Assembly: GCF_036345175.1 (NCBI RefSeq)
Contig: NZ_CP107780.1
Location: forward strand, 3,100,001-3,164,000
Direction: 5' to 3'
DNA from: Streptomyces sp. NBC_00576
GTDB lineage: Bacteria > Actinomycetota > Actinomycetes > Streptomycetales > Streptomycetaceae
Length of the DNA: 64,000 bases
Shown here: piece after piece, positions 17,088-25,000 of the stretch
Layout: every line of letters starts with the position of its first letter
Numbering within the stretch: the stretch's first letter is position 1
Position numbers and translations under genes: made by a program
Notes under the pieces: generated by a model
Databases searched by the model: none
The model's input: only the letters and a program-made list of their open reading frames with translations
Told to the model about the DNA's origin: nothing

Positions 17088-19340
17088 ATGGTGCGCGTTT
17101 CCTACGACTACGACCTGATGACCGTCCTCGCCCGCCATCTGTGGCATCTCCGCGACGAACTGGACGTCACCTCGCAGACGGACAAGACGTTCGCCGCCGG
17201 TGACATCGGCCCCCGCCGGGAGACGGCTGAGGCGCTGGAGGAGTTCTACGGCGCCTGGAAGAAGTCGTTCCGTGAGGGCTGGCAGGTCATGACCGACCTC
17301 GGGAACCTCCTGGACCAGGCGGGCAAGGCCTTCTACGACCAGGACGCCTCCCACGCCGCCGGCGCCGCCCAGCAGGTCACCGGCCAGGTCCGCGGCGAGG
17401 CCGTCCGGCAGAACGAGATGCGCAAGCAGAAGCTGGCCGGCAAGCTCCGCGCGGACGAGGCCAGAAGACTGGAGGCCGGCTACAAAGCCCAGCAGGCGCG
17501 CCTGAAGAAGGAACAGGACGCCCTGGTCGAGAAGCGGCGGAAGCTCGACGAGGAGACCGCGGCCCAGCAGAAGCGGCAGGAAGAGCTCAACAAGGAGCAG
17601 GAGGAGCTCGCCCGGAGGCGGGAACCCCTGCTGAAGCAGCAGGACGAACTCCAGGCCGGCCAGCGGCAGCTCTGGCAGGAGGAGAAGGAACTCCTCAGGC
17701 AGCGCGAGGCGAAGCTCCAGGTCGCGCGGGACAAGCTGCAGAAGGAGTACGAGGCTCTCCGCAAGGAGCAGGAGCCCCTGCTGAAGCGGCAGGAGGAACT
17801 CCAGCGCAGACAGCAGCAGCTCTGGGCGGACGAGAAGGCCCTGCGCGCAGAGCAGGACGCGGCCATGGAGAAGAAGGTCACCGCCCTCGAACAGGAGCAG
17901 AAGGCCTACGACGCCAAACAGGACGCCCTCCAGGAACGCCAGGAAGCCCTCCGGCGGGAACGCGAGACCCTGCTGGCCAACGGGCACGCCACCCGGGCGG
18001 ACCTCGACGCCTGGCAGCACAAGCAGGACGCCCTGGACAAGGAGCGGGACGCCCTGTGGGAGTCCGAGGGCAAGGGGCTCGCCGGGCGATGGGACGCCCT
18101 GGAGCAGGAACAGCGCGACCAGGAGAAGGCGTTCGACCCGATCCGTGAGCGGCAGCGGGAACTCGATGACGAGCGGGACGCGCTGAGCCGCGCCCAGGAG
18201 CCCCTCTCCGAGCGGCAGGACGCACTCCAGGCCAGGCAGAAGGACCTCTGGGCCCTGGAGAAGTCCACCCAGCAGGAGGCCGAGGACGCCGTGGCGGCGA
18301 AGCAGGACGGCCTGGACGCCGAACACGCCGGCCTCCAGAGGCGGCTGGACCCCCTGGACCAGGAGTCGAAGGACCTGCAGGACCGCCAGAAGGAGTTGTG
18401 GGACGACCAGTCGGACACCGAGGACGCGCAGGCCGCGCTGACCGCGGAGGAGAAGGCCGCCCAGGAACGGCAGCAGGACCTCCAGGACGGCTTCGGCGCG
18501 GAGTACGACAAGCTGCGCGACCAGGACCCGGATCGCGAAGTGGACGTCGGCCGGCTCAGGGGAATGCGCGGTCAGCTGGACGATCTGCCCGCCGAGGCCT
18601 TCGTGCCCAAGGGCTTCACCATCGAGGACGCCAACAACACCACCACGGTGTCGTACCAGCTCGACGAGAACGGTGAGATCAAGGTCGACAGGAACGGCGA
18701 CCCCGTCGAGACGACGACCACCGTCACCAACAAGAACACGGGGCTGAGCTACTCCGAGACCTACCACGCCCTGACGCGGGACGGTGACTCCGTGACGACG
18801 ATCCACAGCTCCGACGGTTCCGTCACCAAGATCTATCTGGACTCCTCCCCCGAGGGAGACGCCGACGGGACGATGAGGCGCTACGTCACCGACGAGACCG
18901 GCCGGGACACCCTCCAGATCTGGACCAAGCGGCCCGGCGGCGACTGGGGGTTGACGATGGACAAGGAGACCTACCTCAACTCCGAGGCCGGCAGGGAGGA
19001 TCCCCAGCAGCGGCTGGACCGGCCTCCCGCGTATCTCACGGTGGAGAACCCGCTCGTCGACGACAGCGGCCACCCGTCCGGCTCCGCCGCCGCGGGGCAG
19101 ACGACCACCGTGCAGGAGGGCGTCACCCGGACCGACTACACGGGCTCCGACGGTTCCGTCACGAAGGTCGTCACCAACGAGACCACGGGAACCCGCTTCG
19201 TGGCCGGCGCGAACAACGAGGTCCAGGAGATCTGGCAGCGCCGCGAGGACGGGACCTGGTACCTGCGCGAATCCGTCACCCAGCACGAACGCTACGGCGA
19301 CGAACCTCCCCTGGGGACGCTCGGCGAGAACTGGCGCTGA
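17088..19340 (+). CDS. Long coiled-coil protein with WXG100-like head (T7SS-associated)
   Basis: A protein of 750 residues. The first 100 residues are helical and resemble a WXG100/PE-type hairpin (EALEEFYGAWKKSFREGWQ). From about 105 to 480 it is an almost uninterrupted heptad coiled coil dominated by E, Q, R, K and L (for example LLKRQEELQRRQQQLWADEK). The last 230 residues are beta-rich with a repeated DGSVTK...IW motif seen twice (SSDGSVTKIYLD, then GSDGSVTKVVTN), reminiscent of the RHS-like repeats of the giant protein. The ATG has an AGGAAGGA site. No signal peptide is present. It could be an exported structural effector or an adaptor for the giant protein. The family is not recognised. 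Confidence 0.75.
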   Translation: MVRVSYDYDLMTVLARHLWHLRDELDVTSQTDKTFAAGDIGPRRETAEALEEFYGAWKKSFREGWQVMTDLGNLLDQAGKAFYDQDASHAAGAAQQVTGQVRGEAVRQNEMRKQKLAGKLRADEARRLEAGYKAQQARLKKEQDALVEKRRKLDEETAAQQKRQEELNKEQEELARRREPLLKQQDELQAGQRQLWQEEKELLRQREAKLQVARDKLQKEYEALRKEQEPLLKRQEELQRRQQQLWADEKALRAEQDAAMEKKVTALEQEQKAYDAKQDALQERQEALRRERETLLANGHATRADLDAWQHKQDALDKERDALWESEGKGLAGRWDALEQEQRDQEKAFDPIRERQRELDDERDALSRAQEPLSERQDALQARQKDLWALEKSTQQEAEDAVAAKQDGLDAEHAGLQRRLDPLDQESKDLQDRQKELWDDQSDTEDAQAALTAEEKAAQERQQDLQDGFGAEYDKLRDQDPDREVDVGRLRGMRGQLDDLPAEAFVPKGFTIEDANNTTTVSYQLDENGEIKVDRNGDPVETTTTVTNKNTGLSYSETYHALTRDGDSVTTIHSSDGSVTKIYLDSSPEGDADGTMRRYVTDETGRDTLQIWTKRPGGDWGLTMDKETYLNSEAGREDPQQRLDRPPAYLTVENPLVDDSGHPSGSAAAGQTTTVQEGVTRTDYTGSDGSVTKVVTNETTGTRFVAGANNEVQEIWQRREDGTWYLRESVTQHERYGDEPPLGTLGENWR

Positions 19341-19442
19341 CCCCCACCCGAAGCTCCCTGCGCGCGTCTCTTCGGCGCCGCCGGGTCCATCGCGTACCGA
19401 ACCGACCGGTGCGCGCCCAGGCAACAGAAAACGAGGTGCACC

Positions 19443-19742
19443 ATGCCCAAGAACGTCATTGACGACGAGGAAGTCGAAGCAACGTCGAAGAAGCTCGACT
19501 CCGCGGTCAGCGACACGCTGGTCCCCCAGCTGTCCTCGCTGCAGGCCGACGTCGAGAACCTCCTCCAGGGAGGCCTGCTGCTGACGGCGACCAGCCCGAA
19601 GATGCAGGCGTCCTACGCGAACTTCAACAAGTCGCTGACGGAGGCGGTGAACAACATCACCCAGTTCTCCAAGCAGTTCCGGGACATCTGCAACGCCGTC
19701 AACAACCTGGACTCGCAGATCGCCGGCGGCATCCCCAGCTGA
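19443..19742 (+). CDS. WXG100-like small secreted protein (EsxA-type hairpin)
   Basis: A protein of 99 residues and of WXG100 size, predicted as two amphipathic helices joined near residues 40-55 (LLQGGLLLTATSPKM). The W-x-G tripeptide itself is absent. Its size, all-helical nature, absence of Cys and leader, and position between the coiled-coil protein and the EssC operon make an Esx-type substrate or adaptor the best guess. A GAGGTG ribosome site precedes the ATG. A strong hairpin follows at 19762-19799, so it may be transcribed with the upstream gene. It is not clearly assigned to the WXG100 family from sequence alone. Confidence 0.65.
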   Translation: MPKNVIDDEEVEATSKKLDSAVSDTLVPQLSSLQADVENLLQGGLLLTATSPKMQASYANFNKSLTEAVNNITQFSKQFRDICNAVNNLDSQIAGGIPS

Positions 19743-19761
19743 ACCCGGTCCACCCCGAGCG

Positions 19762-19799
19762 GGGGTGCCGCCCCGGATTCCCCCTCCGGCCGGCACCCC
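19762..19799 (+). terminator. Hairpin terminator after the WXG100-like gene
   Basis: GGGGTGCCG at 19762-19770 pairs with CGGCACCCC at 19791-19799, a 9-bp GC stem with a 20-base loop starting 20 bases after the stop codon. No U tract follows, as is usual in Streptomyces. Confidence 0.6.
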
Positions 19800-19852
19800 T
19801 GTCGAACCTGCCGTTCGGCTGTCGATTGTTTCAGTGGGCCATCATTCACGTC

Positions 19853-19946
19853 GGTAACCTCACGTTCCTCTCAAGACCCCTTGAAAACTGCAGATCCGCT
19901 CATAGACTCCCCGAGGAACCTCACATTCCGCTTAGGAAACGTGAGG
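19853..19946 (+). promoter_or_regulatory. Repeated AACCTCAC(G/A)TTCC boxes upstream of the ECF sigma gene
   Basis: AACCTCACGTTCC at 19856-19868 recurs as AACCTCACATTCC at 19917-19929. An inverted relative, AGGAAACGTGAGG, lies at 19934-19946. The last two face each other and form an interrupted palindrome (CCTCAC...GTGAGG). The boxes lie 100-190 bases ahead of the sigma gene start at 20047. They could be an ECF -35 type element or an operator; which one cannot be told from sequence. Confidence 0.4.
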
Positions 19947-20046
19947 TCATCCCAGGTATTCGTGCTCAGCCCCTGCCCAGCCAACGCCGCCCCTGCGGCG
20001 CCCGACCGGACCGGCTCGAAGATCAATGCCGGTCCTGGGGGAATCT

Positions 20047-20574
20047 ATGAGAACGTCCACGCACCCCGGCGACGGAGCCGTCCGCAAGCTCTACGAAGAA
20101 CACCACGGCCCGCTTCTGCGCTATGTCTGCGGCCTGATACGCGGCGACCGGCAGCGTGCCGAGGACTTCGTCCAGGAAACCCTGGTCCGTGCCTGGCAGA
20201 GCACCGCGAACCAGCCTCCGGACTGGTCACCGTCCCGGGCGTGGCTGATGAGGGTGGCACACAACCTGGTGATCGACTGGGCCCGGCGTGAGCGCGCACA
20301 TACCGAGATCACGCACGAACACACCTTGGACAAGCACGCCGAGACCGTGGACCCGATGAGCCAGGCCGTCCAGCGCCGCTTCCTGGTCCACGCCCTCTCC
20401 CGGCTCTCGCACCCTCACCGCGAAGTGCTCTTCTACGTCTACGTCCTGGGCTGCTCCGGTCCCGACGCCGCCGACGCCCTGGGCATACCGCCGGGAACGG
20501 TGAAGTCCCGGACCCATCACGCGATACGGGAGCTGCGCCGCCGGCACCCGGAGCACACGCCGGCGGCGGCATGA
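20047..20574 (+). CDS. ECF-type RNA polymerase sigma factor
   Basis: A protein of 175 residues with region 2 (LYEEHHGPLLRYVCGLIRGDRQRAEDFVQETLVRAWQ, then W..RVAHNLVIDWARR) and region 4 (LSHPHREVLFYVYVLGCSGPDAADALGIPPGTVKSRTHHAIREL). This is the complete set for an extracytoplasmic-function sigma factor, with no extra domain. The ATG at 20047 has a GGGGGAA ribosome site; an ATG at 20026 is in frame but lacks one. The stop overlaps the start of the next gene (ATGA), so it heads an operon with the membrane protein and probably EssC. No anti-sigma factor is recognisable next door unless the membrane protein plays that part. It probably controls this locus (inference). Confidence 0.85.
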   Translation: MRTSTHPGDGAVRKLYEEHHGPLLRYVCGLIRGDRQRAEDFVQETLVRAWQSTANQPPDWSPSRAWLMRVAHNLVIDWARRERAHTEITHEHTLDKHAETVDPMSQAVQRRFLVHALSRLSHPHREVLFYVYVLGCSGPDAADALGIPPGTVKSRTHHAIRELRRRHPEHTPAAA

Positions 20575-21890
20575 CCGGGGCTGTCGCGACGAGCCCCGAC
20601 CCGACTCACGGCTCCGTCATCGCGATGGGGAAGCCCGACGGCTCCCTGCTCACGGTCATCATCGTGTCCGTGGTGGTTCTGCTGCTGCTCTTTCTGCTGC
20701 TGCGGCACGTGATCCGCAAGCGGGGCGGCTGGCGGCGTTTTCGGCGCGGCGTAAAGCGTGAGCTGACCCTGACCCGGCGAGCGTTCGGCGAACCGCTGCG
20801 CACCTACCGCCGCCACCGTCGCGGCGTACGTGCCCTGACCCGTCAACTGTCCGACCTCCGAGGCGGCCTGCTCGTACGACGGCTGCTGGACGCGGCGGCG
20901 ACGGCCCTGGCCGACGCGCCGGGGGCCGTTCCGCACGCCGTGCGGACGGAACCCGGACTCGCCACCGTACAGATCGCCGCACGCCCGCTGCCCGAGCCGC
21001 CCGCCCCCTGGGAGACATCCGACGAGGCCGGCCCGCAGTGCTGGGAGCTTCCCCTGACGGAGGAGGACGCGCTGCCCCACGCACAGCCCCGCGCCGGTGC
21101 GTACGTCCGTCCGCTGCCGGTCGCCGTCGGCATGGCGGACGACGCCGTCGTCCACCTCGATCTGACCGCCGGACCACGGCTGATCACCGTCGAGGGCGAC
21201 ACCACCGCCCGGGCCCGGCTGCTCCAGGCGCTGGCCGCACAGCTGGACCGGCCCGGCAGCGGAGCCTCGGTCACCGTCACTGACGGGGTCCATCCGCAGT
21301 ACCGGGGGGAGCGGCTCGACACCGTCCTGCGGGAGCTGGAAGAGGCGGCCGAGGAGCACCGGGAGACCGAGGGGGACGGTGAGTTCGACGAGTCCGGCCA
21401 GGCCGCCACGACCGTGGTCGTCTGTGCCGCCCCGAGCCCGGAGCAGGCGCGGCGGCTGAGCGCCCTCGCCGCCTCGGGCGCCGTGGTCTGCCTGGCCGAC
21501 GGCCGGGTGGCGGGCCACAGCTGGGCCCTGCGGGTCGACGGACGCGACCGGGTGGTCGCGCCCGAGCTGGGACTGGACGCGGACTCGGCTCCGCTGGGCA
21601 GAGCCGTCGCCGCCGCCGTCCGGGCGGACCGCCGCCGACTGCGCCGCGCGTCGACCCCGCGCCGGGGCGCACCCACTCCGCCGCGGCCCCGCATCCCGGA
21701 ACGCCGGCTGCGCGAGCTCGAGGAGACCCGGGCGCCCGACGAAGTGGAGGCCCTCCAGGAGGAGGTGCCGGAACCCACCATCCAGGCCACGGCCCCCGCC
21801 AGGACCACCACCGGATCCGACCTGCTCGCCGAACCGACCGCCGCACGGGGCCGCACCACCGCGGCCTCCTCCGGCACACGAGAGGACTAG
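20571..21890 (+). CDS. Single-pass membrane protein of the T7SS operon (unknown family)
   Basis: A protein of 439 residues. A single membrane segment lies at about residues 24-42 (LTVIIVSVVVLLLLFLLL), followed by a basic stretch (RHVIRKRGGWRRFRRG) that should be cytoplasmic. The cytoplasmic part has alternating strands and helices, with ITVEGDTTARARLLQAL near 205, resembling a degraded nucleotide-binding fold without a Walker A, and ends in a charged, Pro-rich tail. ATGA overlaps the sigma gene stop; an internal ATG at 20625 (MGKPDGSLLTV) is an alternative start. It sits directly before EssC, the position where EccB/EccE or EssB-type partners often lie, but no similarity to them is visible. 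It could also be a non-classical anti-sigma factor. Confidence 0.65.
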   Translation: MTGAVATSPDPTHGSVIAMGKPDGSLLTVIIVSVVVLLLLFLLLRHVIRKRGGWRRFRRGVKRELTLTRRAFGEPLRTYRRHRRGVRALTRQLSDLRGGLLVRRLLDAAATALADAPGAVPHAVRTEPGLATVQIAARPLPEPPAPWETSDEAGPQCWELPLTEEDALPHAQPRAGAYVRPLPVAVGMADDAVVHLDLTAGPRLITVEGDTTARARLLQALAAQLDRPGSGASVTVTDGVHPQYRGERLDTVLRELEEAAEEHRETEGDGEFDESGQAATTVVVCAAPSPEQARRLSALAASGAVVCLADGRVAGHSWALRVDGRDRVVAPELGLDADSAPLGRAVAAAVRADRRRLRRASTPRRGAPTPPRPRIPERRLRELEETRAPDEVEALQEEVPEPTIQATAPARTTTGSDLLAEPTAARGRTTAASSGTRED

Positions 21891-22084
21891 GCGTGTCGTC
21901 TGATTCCCGCCCGCCCCGCGACGCCTGGCACGCACCTCCTCGGAGGGATCCCCAGCCACGAGGGTGCCCGAGCCTCTGACGTCGGTCCCGGGGCCCCGCG
22001 CCCTGAACCGACGCCCGCACTCCACCACGCACCGCGAAACACCGCCCCGAACAACCCGCCCCCGAACCACCCCCAAGGGGAGAC

Positions 22085-25000
22085 GTGAAACTCCTCATCA
22101 CCACCGTCGCCGACGGCGACCCCGCCGGCCGCCAGGACGTACTGCTCACCGCGTCCGGCGGTACCCCCGTCGAGGACGTCGCCGCACATCTGGCCCAGCT
22201 GCGCGCGGGCGACGTCGACGAGACCGGGGCTCCGCTGCCCCTCCCGGGACCGGCCCCGTCCTGCTACCTGGGAGACGAGCCCCTCGCCCCCGGCACCCCG
22301 CTGGCCGCCACCCGACTCATGGACGGCAGCGTCGTCGCCCTCGGCGTCCCGCAGCCACCGGTCGCCACCGCCTACGGCCCCGAGCGCGACGCCATGCCGC
22401 AGCCGCACCGGGTGGACCACTCCCCGGTGGTGGAACTCCAGGTGGTGGGCGGCCCGGACGCCGGACGGGTGTACCCGCTCGGCCTCGGCACCCACGGCGT
22501 CGGCCCGCTTCAGGACGCGGCCGTCCCGCTCGAAGGCCGGGGCATGCCGGGCGAGGGCATCCGGGTGACCGTACGCCCGGACGGGTCGGCCATCGTGGAG
22601 CTCCTTGAAGGCGGCCCGGCGCGACTGTCCGTACCGGAGCCGCCGGAGCACCGGGGCAGGCCCAACACCCCGCTGCTTCCTCTGGCGGAACAAGACGATG
22701 AAGACACCGCAGACGCCGCGGACGCCGAGGCCGCCGGGTCCGGGCAGGTGTCCGACCGCAGCGCGGAACTCCCCGACGGCTGGGTGCTCTGGTCCGTCGG
22801 TGCGGAGCTGTCCGTCGGCGAGTATCTGCTGCGGCTGGCCGAACCGACCCCCAGGGACGCCGCGGTGGTGCCGTCCGAGGGCGGCGGCAGCCTGGACTTC
22901 AACCGGCCGCCGCGCATGCTGCCACATCTGGCACCCGAGCGGTTCCGGCTGCCCGGACCGCCCGACCCTCCCGCGCGCAGGCCGATCCCGCTGCTGGTGG
23001 CCCTCGCCCCGATGGTCTTCGGCGTCTCCATGATGCTGTTCATGAACTCGTACTTCTATCTGATCTTCATGTTCATGTCGCCCGCGCTGATGGCGGCGAA
23101 CTACCTCAGCGGGCGACGACAGGCCCGCAGGGACTACGAAGAGAGGTCCCGCGTCTACCGGCAGCGCCGCGCCTCGCTGGAGGAGGACGTCCGGGAGAAG
23201 GTCGCCACCGAACGTCGGTTGCGCACCGAGAGCGCGCCCGATCCGGCGGTCGCCGGACTGTGGGCGGTCGGCCCGGGCCGCCGGCTGTGGGAACGGCGCC
23301 GAGGCGACCCGGACCACCTGGCGCTGCGCATCGGCACCGCCCCGCAGCCGTCCCTGCTCGGCATCGACGACACCGCCCGCGAGGACAACCACACCGCGGT
23401 GCACTGGACGATCCCGGACGCCCCGGTCGGCGTCGACCTGGTCGAGAACGGCGTCGTGGGTCTGGCCGGCGCGACCGGTCCGGTCCGGGCCCTGGCCCGC
23501 TGGATGACGGCCCAGGCCGCGGTCCTGCACACCCCGCGCGACCTGCGGATCGTCGTCCTCACCGACAAGGCCTCGCAGGACTCCTGGCACTGGGCGCGCT
23601 GGCTGCCCCACTCCCGGGACGGCCTGCCCGGCACCCGGGGCGGCGCCGTCACCCTGATCGGCAACGACCCGGAGACGGTGGCCAACCGGGTCGCCGAACT
23701 GGTCTCGACCCTGCGCACCCGCCAGCGGGCGGCCGAGTCCACCATGAGCAAGGCGCTGCTGAGCGAACCGGACGTCCTGGTGGTGATGGACGGCGCCCGG
23801 CGCCTGCGTGACGTACCCGGCGTGGTCTCGATCCTCAGGGAGGGTCCGGCCGTCCGGATCTTCCCGCTCTGCCTGGACCAGGAAGAACGGCTCCTTCCGG
23901 AGGAGTGCACCGCCGTGGTCCGCCACGAGAACCACCGGCTGACCCTGCGCCGCACCGGACAGCCCGACGTCCCCGACATCCGGCCGGACCTGGTCGAGCC
24001 GGACTGGTGCGAGCGCGTGGCCCGGGGCATCGCCCCGATCCGCGATGTCACCCCGGACGCCTCCGAGGGCCTGCCCGCCAAGGTGGGGCTGCTGGAACTC
24101 CTCGGTCTGCCGCAGCCGAGCGCCGAGCAGGTCGCCGCCCGCTGGGCGCAGCGGCCGGCGTCCACCGGCGTCCTGCTGGGCGCGGGCTACGACGGCCCGG
24201 TCGCCTTCGATCTGGTGAAGGACGGTCCGCACGGCCTGGTGGCGGGGACCACCGGATCCGGCAAGTCCGAACTGCTCCAGACCTTCGTGGCCGCGCTCGC
24301 GGCGGTCAACCGGCCGGACGAGCTGACCTTCGTCCTGGTCGACTACAAGGGCGGCAGCGCCTTCAAGGACTGCGTGGACCTGCCGCACACCCTCGGTATG
24401 GTCACCGACCTCGACAGCCATCTGGTGCAGCGCGCGCTGACCTCGCTGGCAGCCGAACTCACCCGCCGCGAGCACATCCTGGCCGATGCCGGGGCCAAGG
24501 ACCTGCCCGAGTACCAGGGCATGCGCCGCCGCAGCCCCGAGCTGGTGCCCGTGCCCCGCCTGGTGATCATCATCGACGAGTTCGCCACCCTGTACCGGGA
24601 GATCCCGGACTTCATCCCCGGCCTGGTGAGCATCGCCCAGCGCGGCCGTTCCCTGGGCATCCATCTGATCCTGGCCACCCAGCGCCCGGCCGGCGTGATC
24701 AACTCCGACATCCGGGCCAACACGAATCTGCGGATCGCGCTGCGAGTCACGGACTCCTCGGAGAGCCAGGACGTCATCGACACCAAGGACGCCGTCAGCA
24801 TCTCCGCGGCCACCCCCGGCCGCGCGCTCGCACGCCTCGGCCACGGCACCGTCGTACCCTTCCAGACCGCCTACGCCGGCACCCCGCTGCCCGGTGCGAA
24901 GCCCTCCCTGGATCCCACGGAGCAGCAGCCCGTGGAGGAGTCCCGCATCTGGGGCACCGAACTCCACTGGCAGCGCCTCGGTCGCTCCGTCGGCCTGCCC

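Noticed and set aside
11680..17118. Very long plus-strand open frame (1,812 codons) opposite the giant gene
   Set aside because: It is a mirror of the high-GC codon pattern of the real minus-strand gene: no ribosome site, no recognisable domain, composition dominated by V, G, R, A and D.
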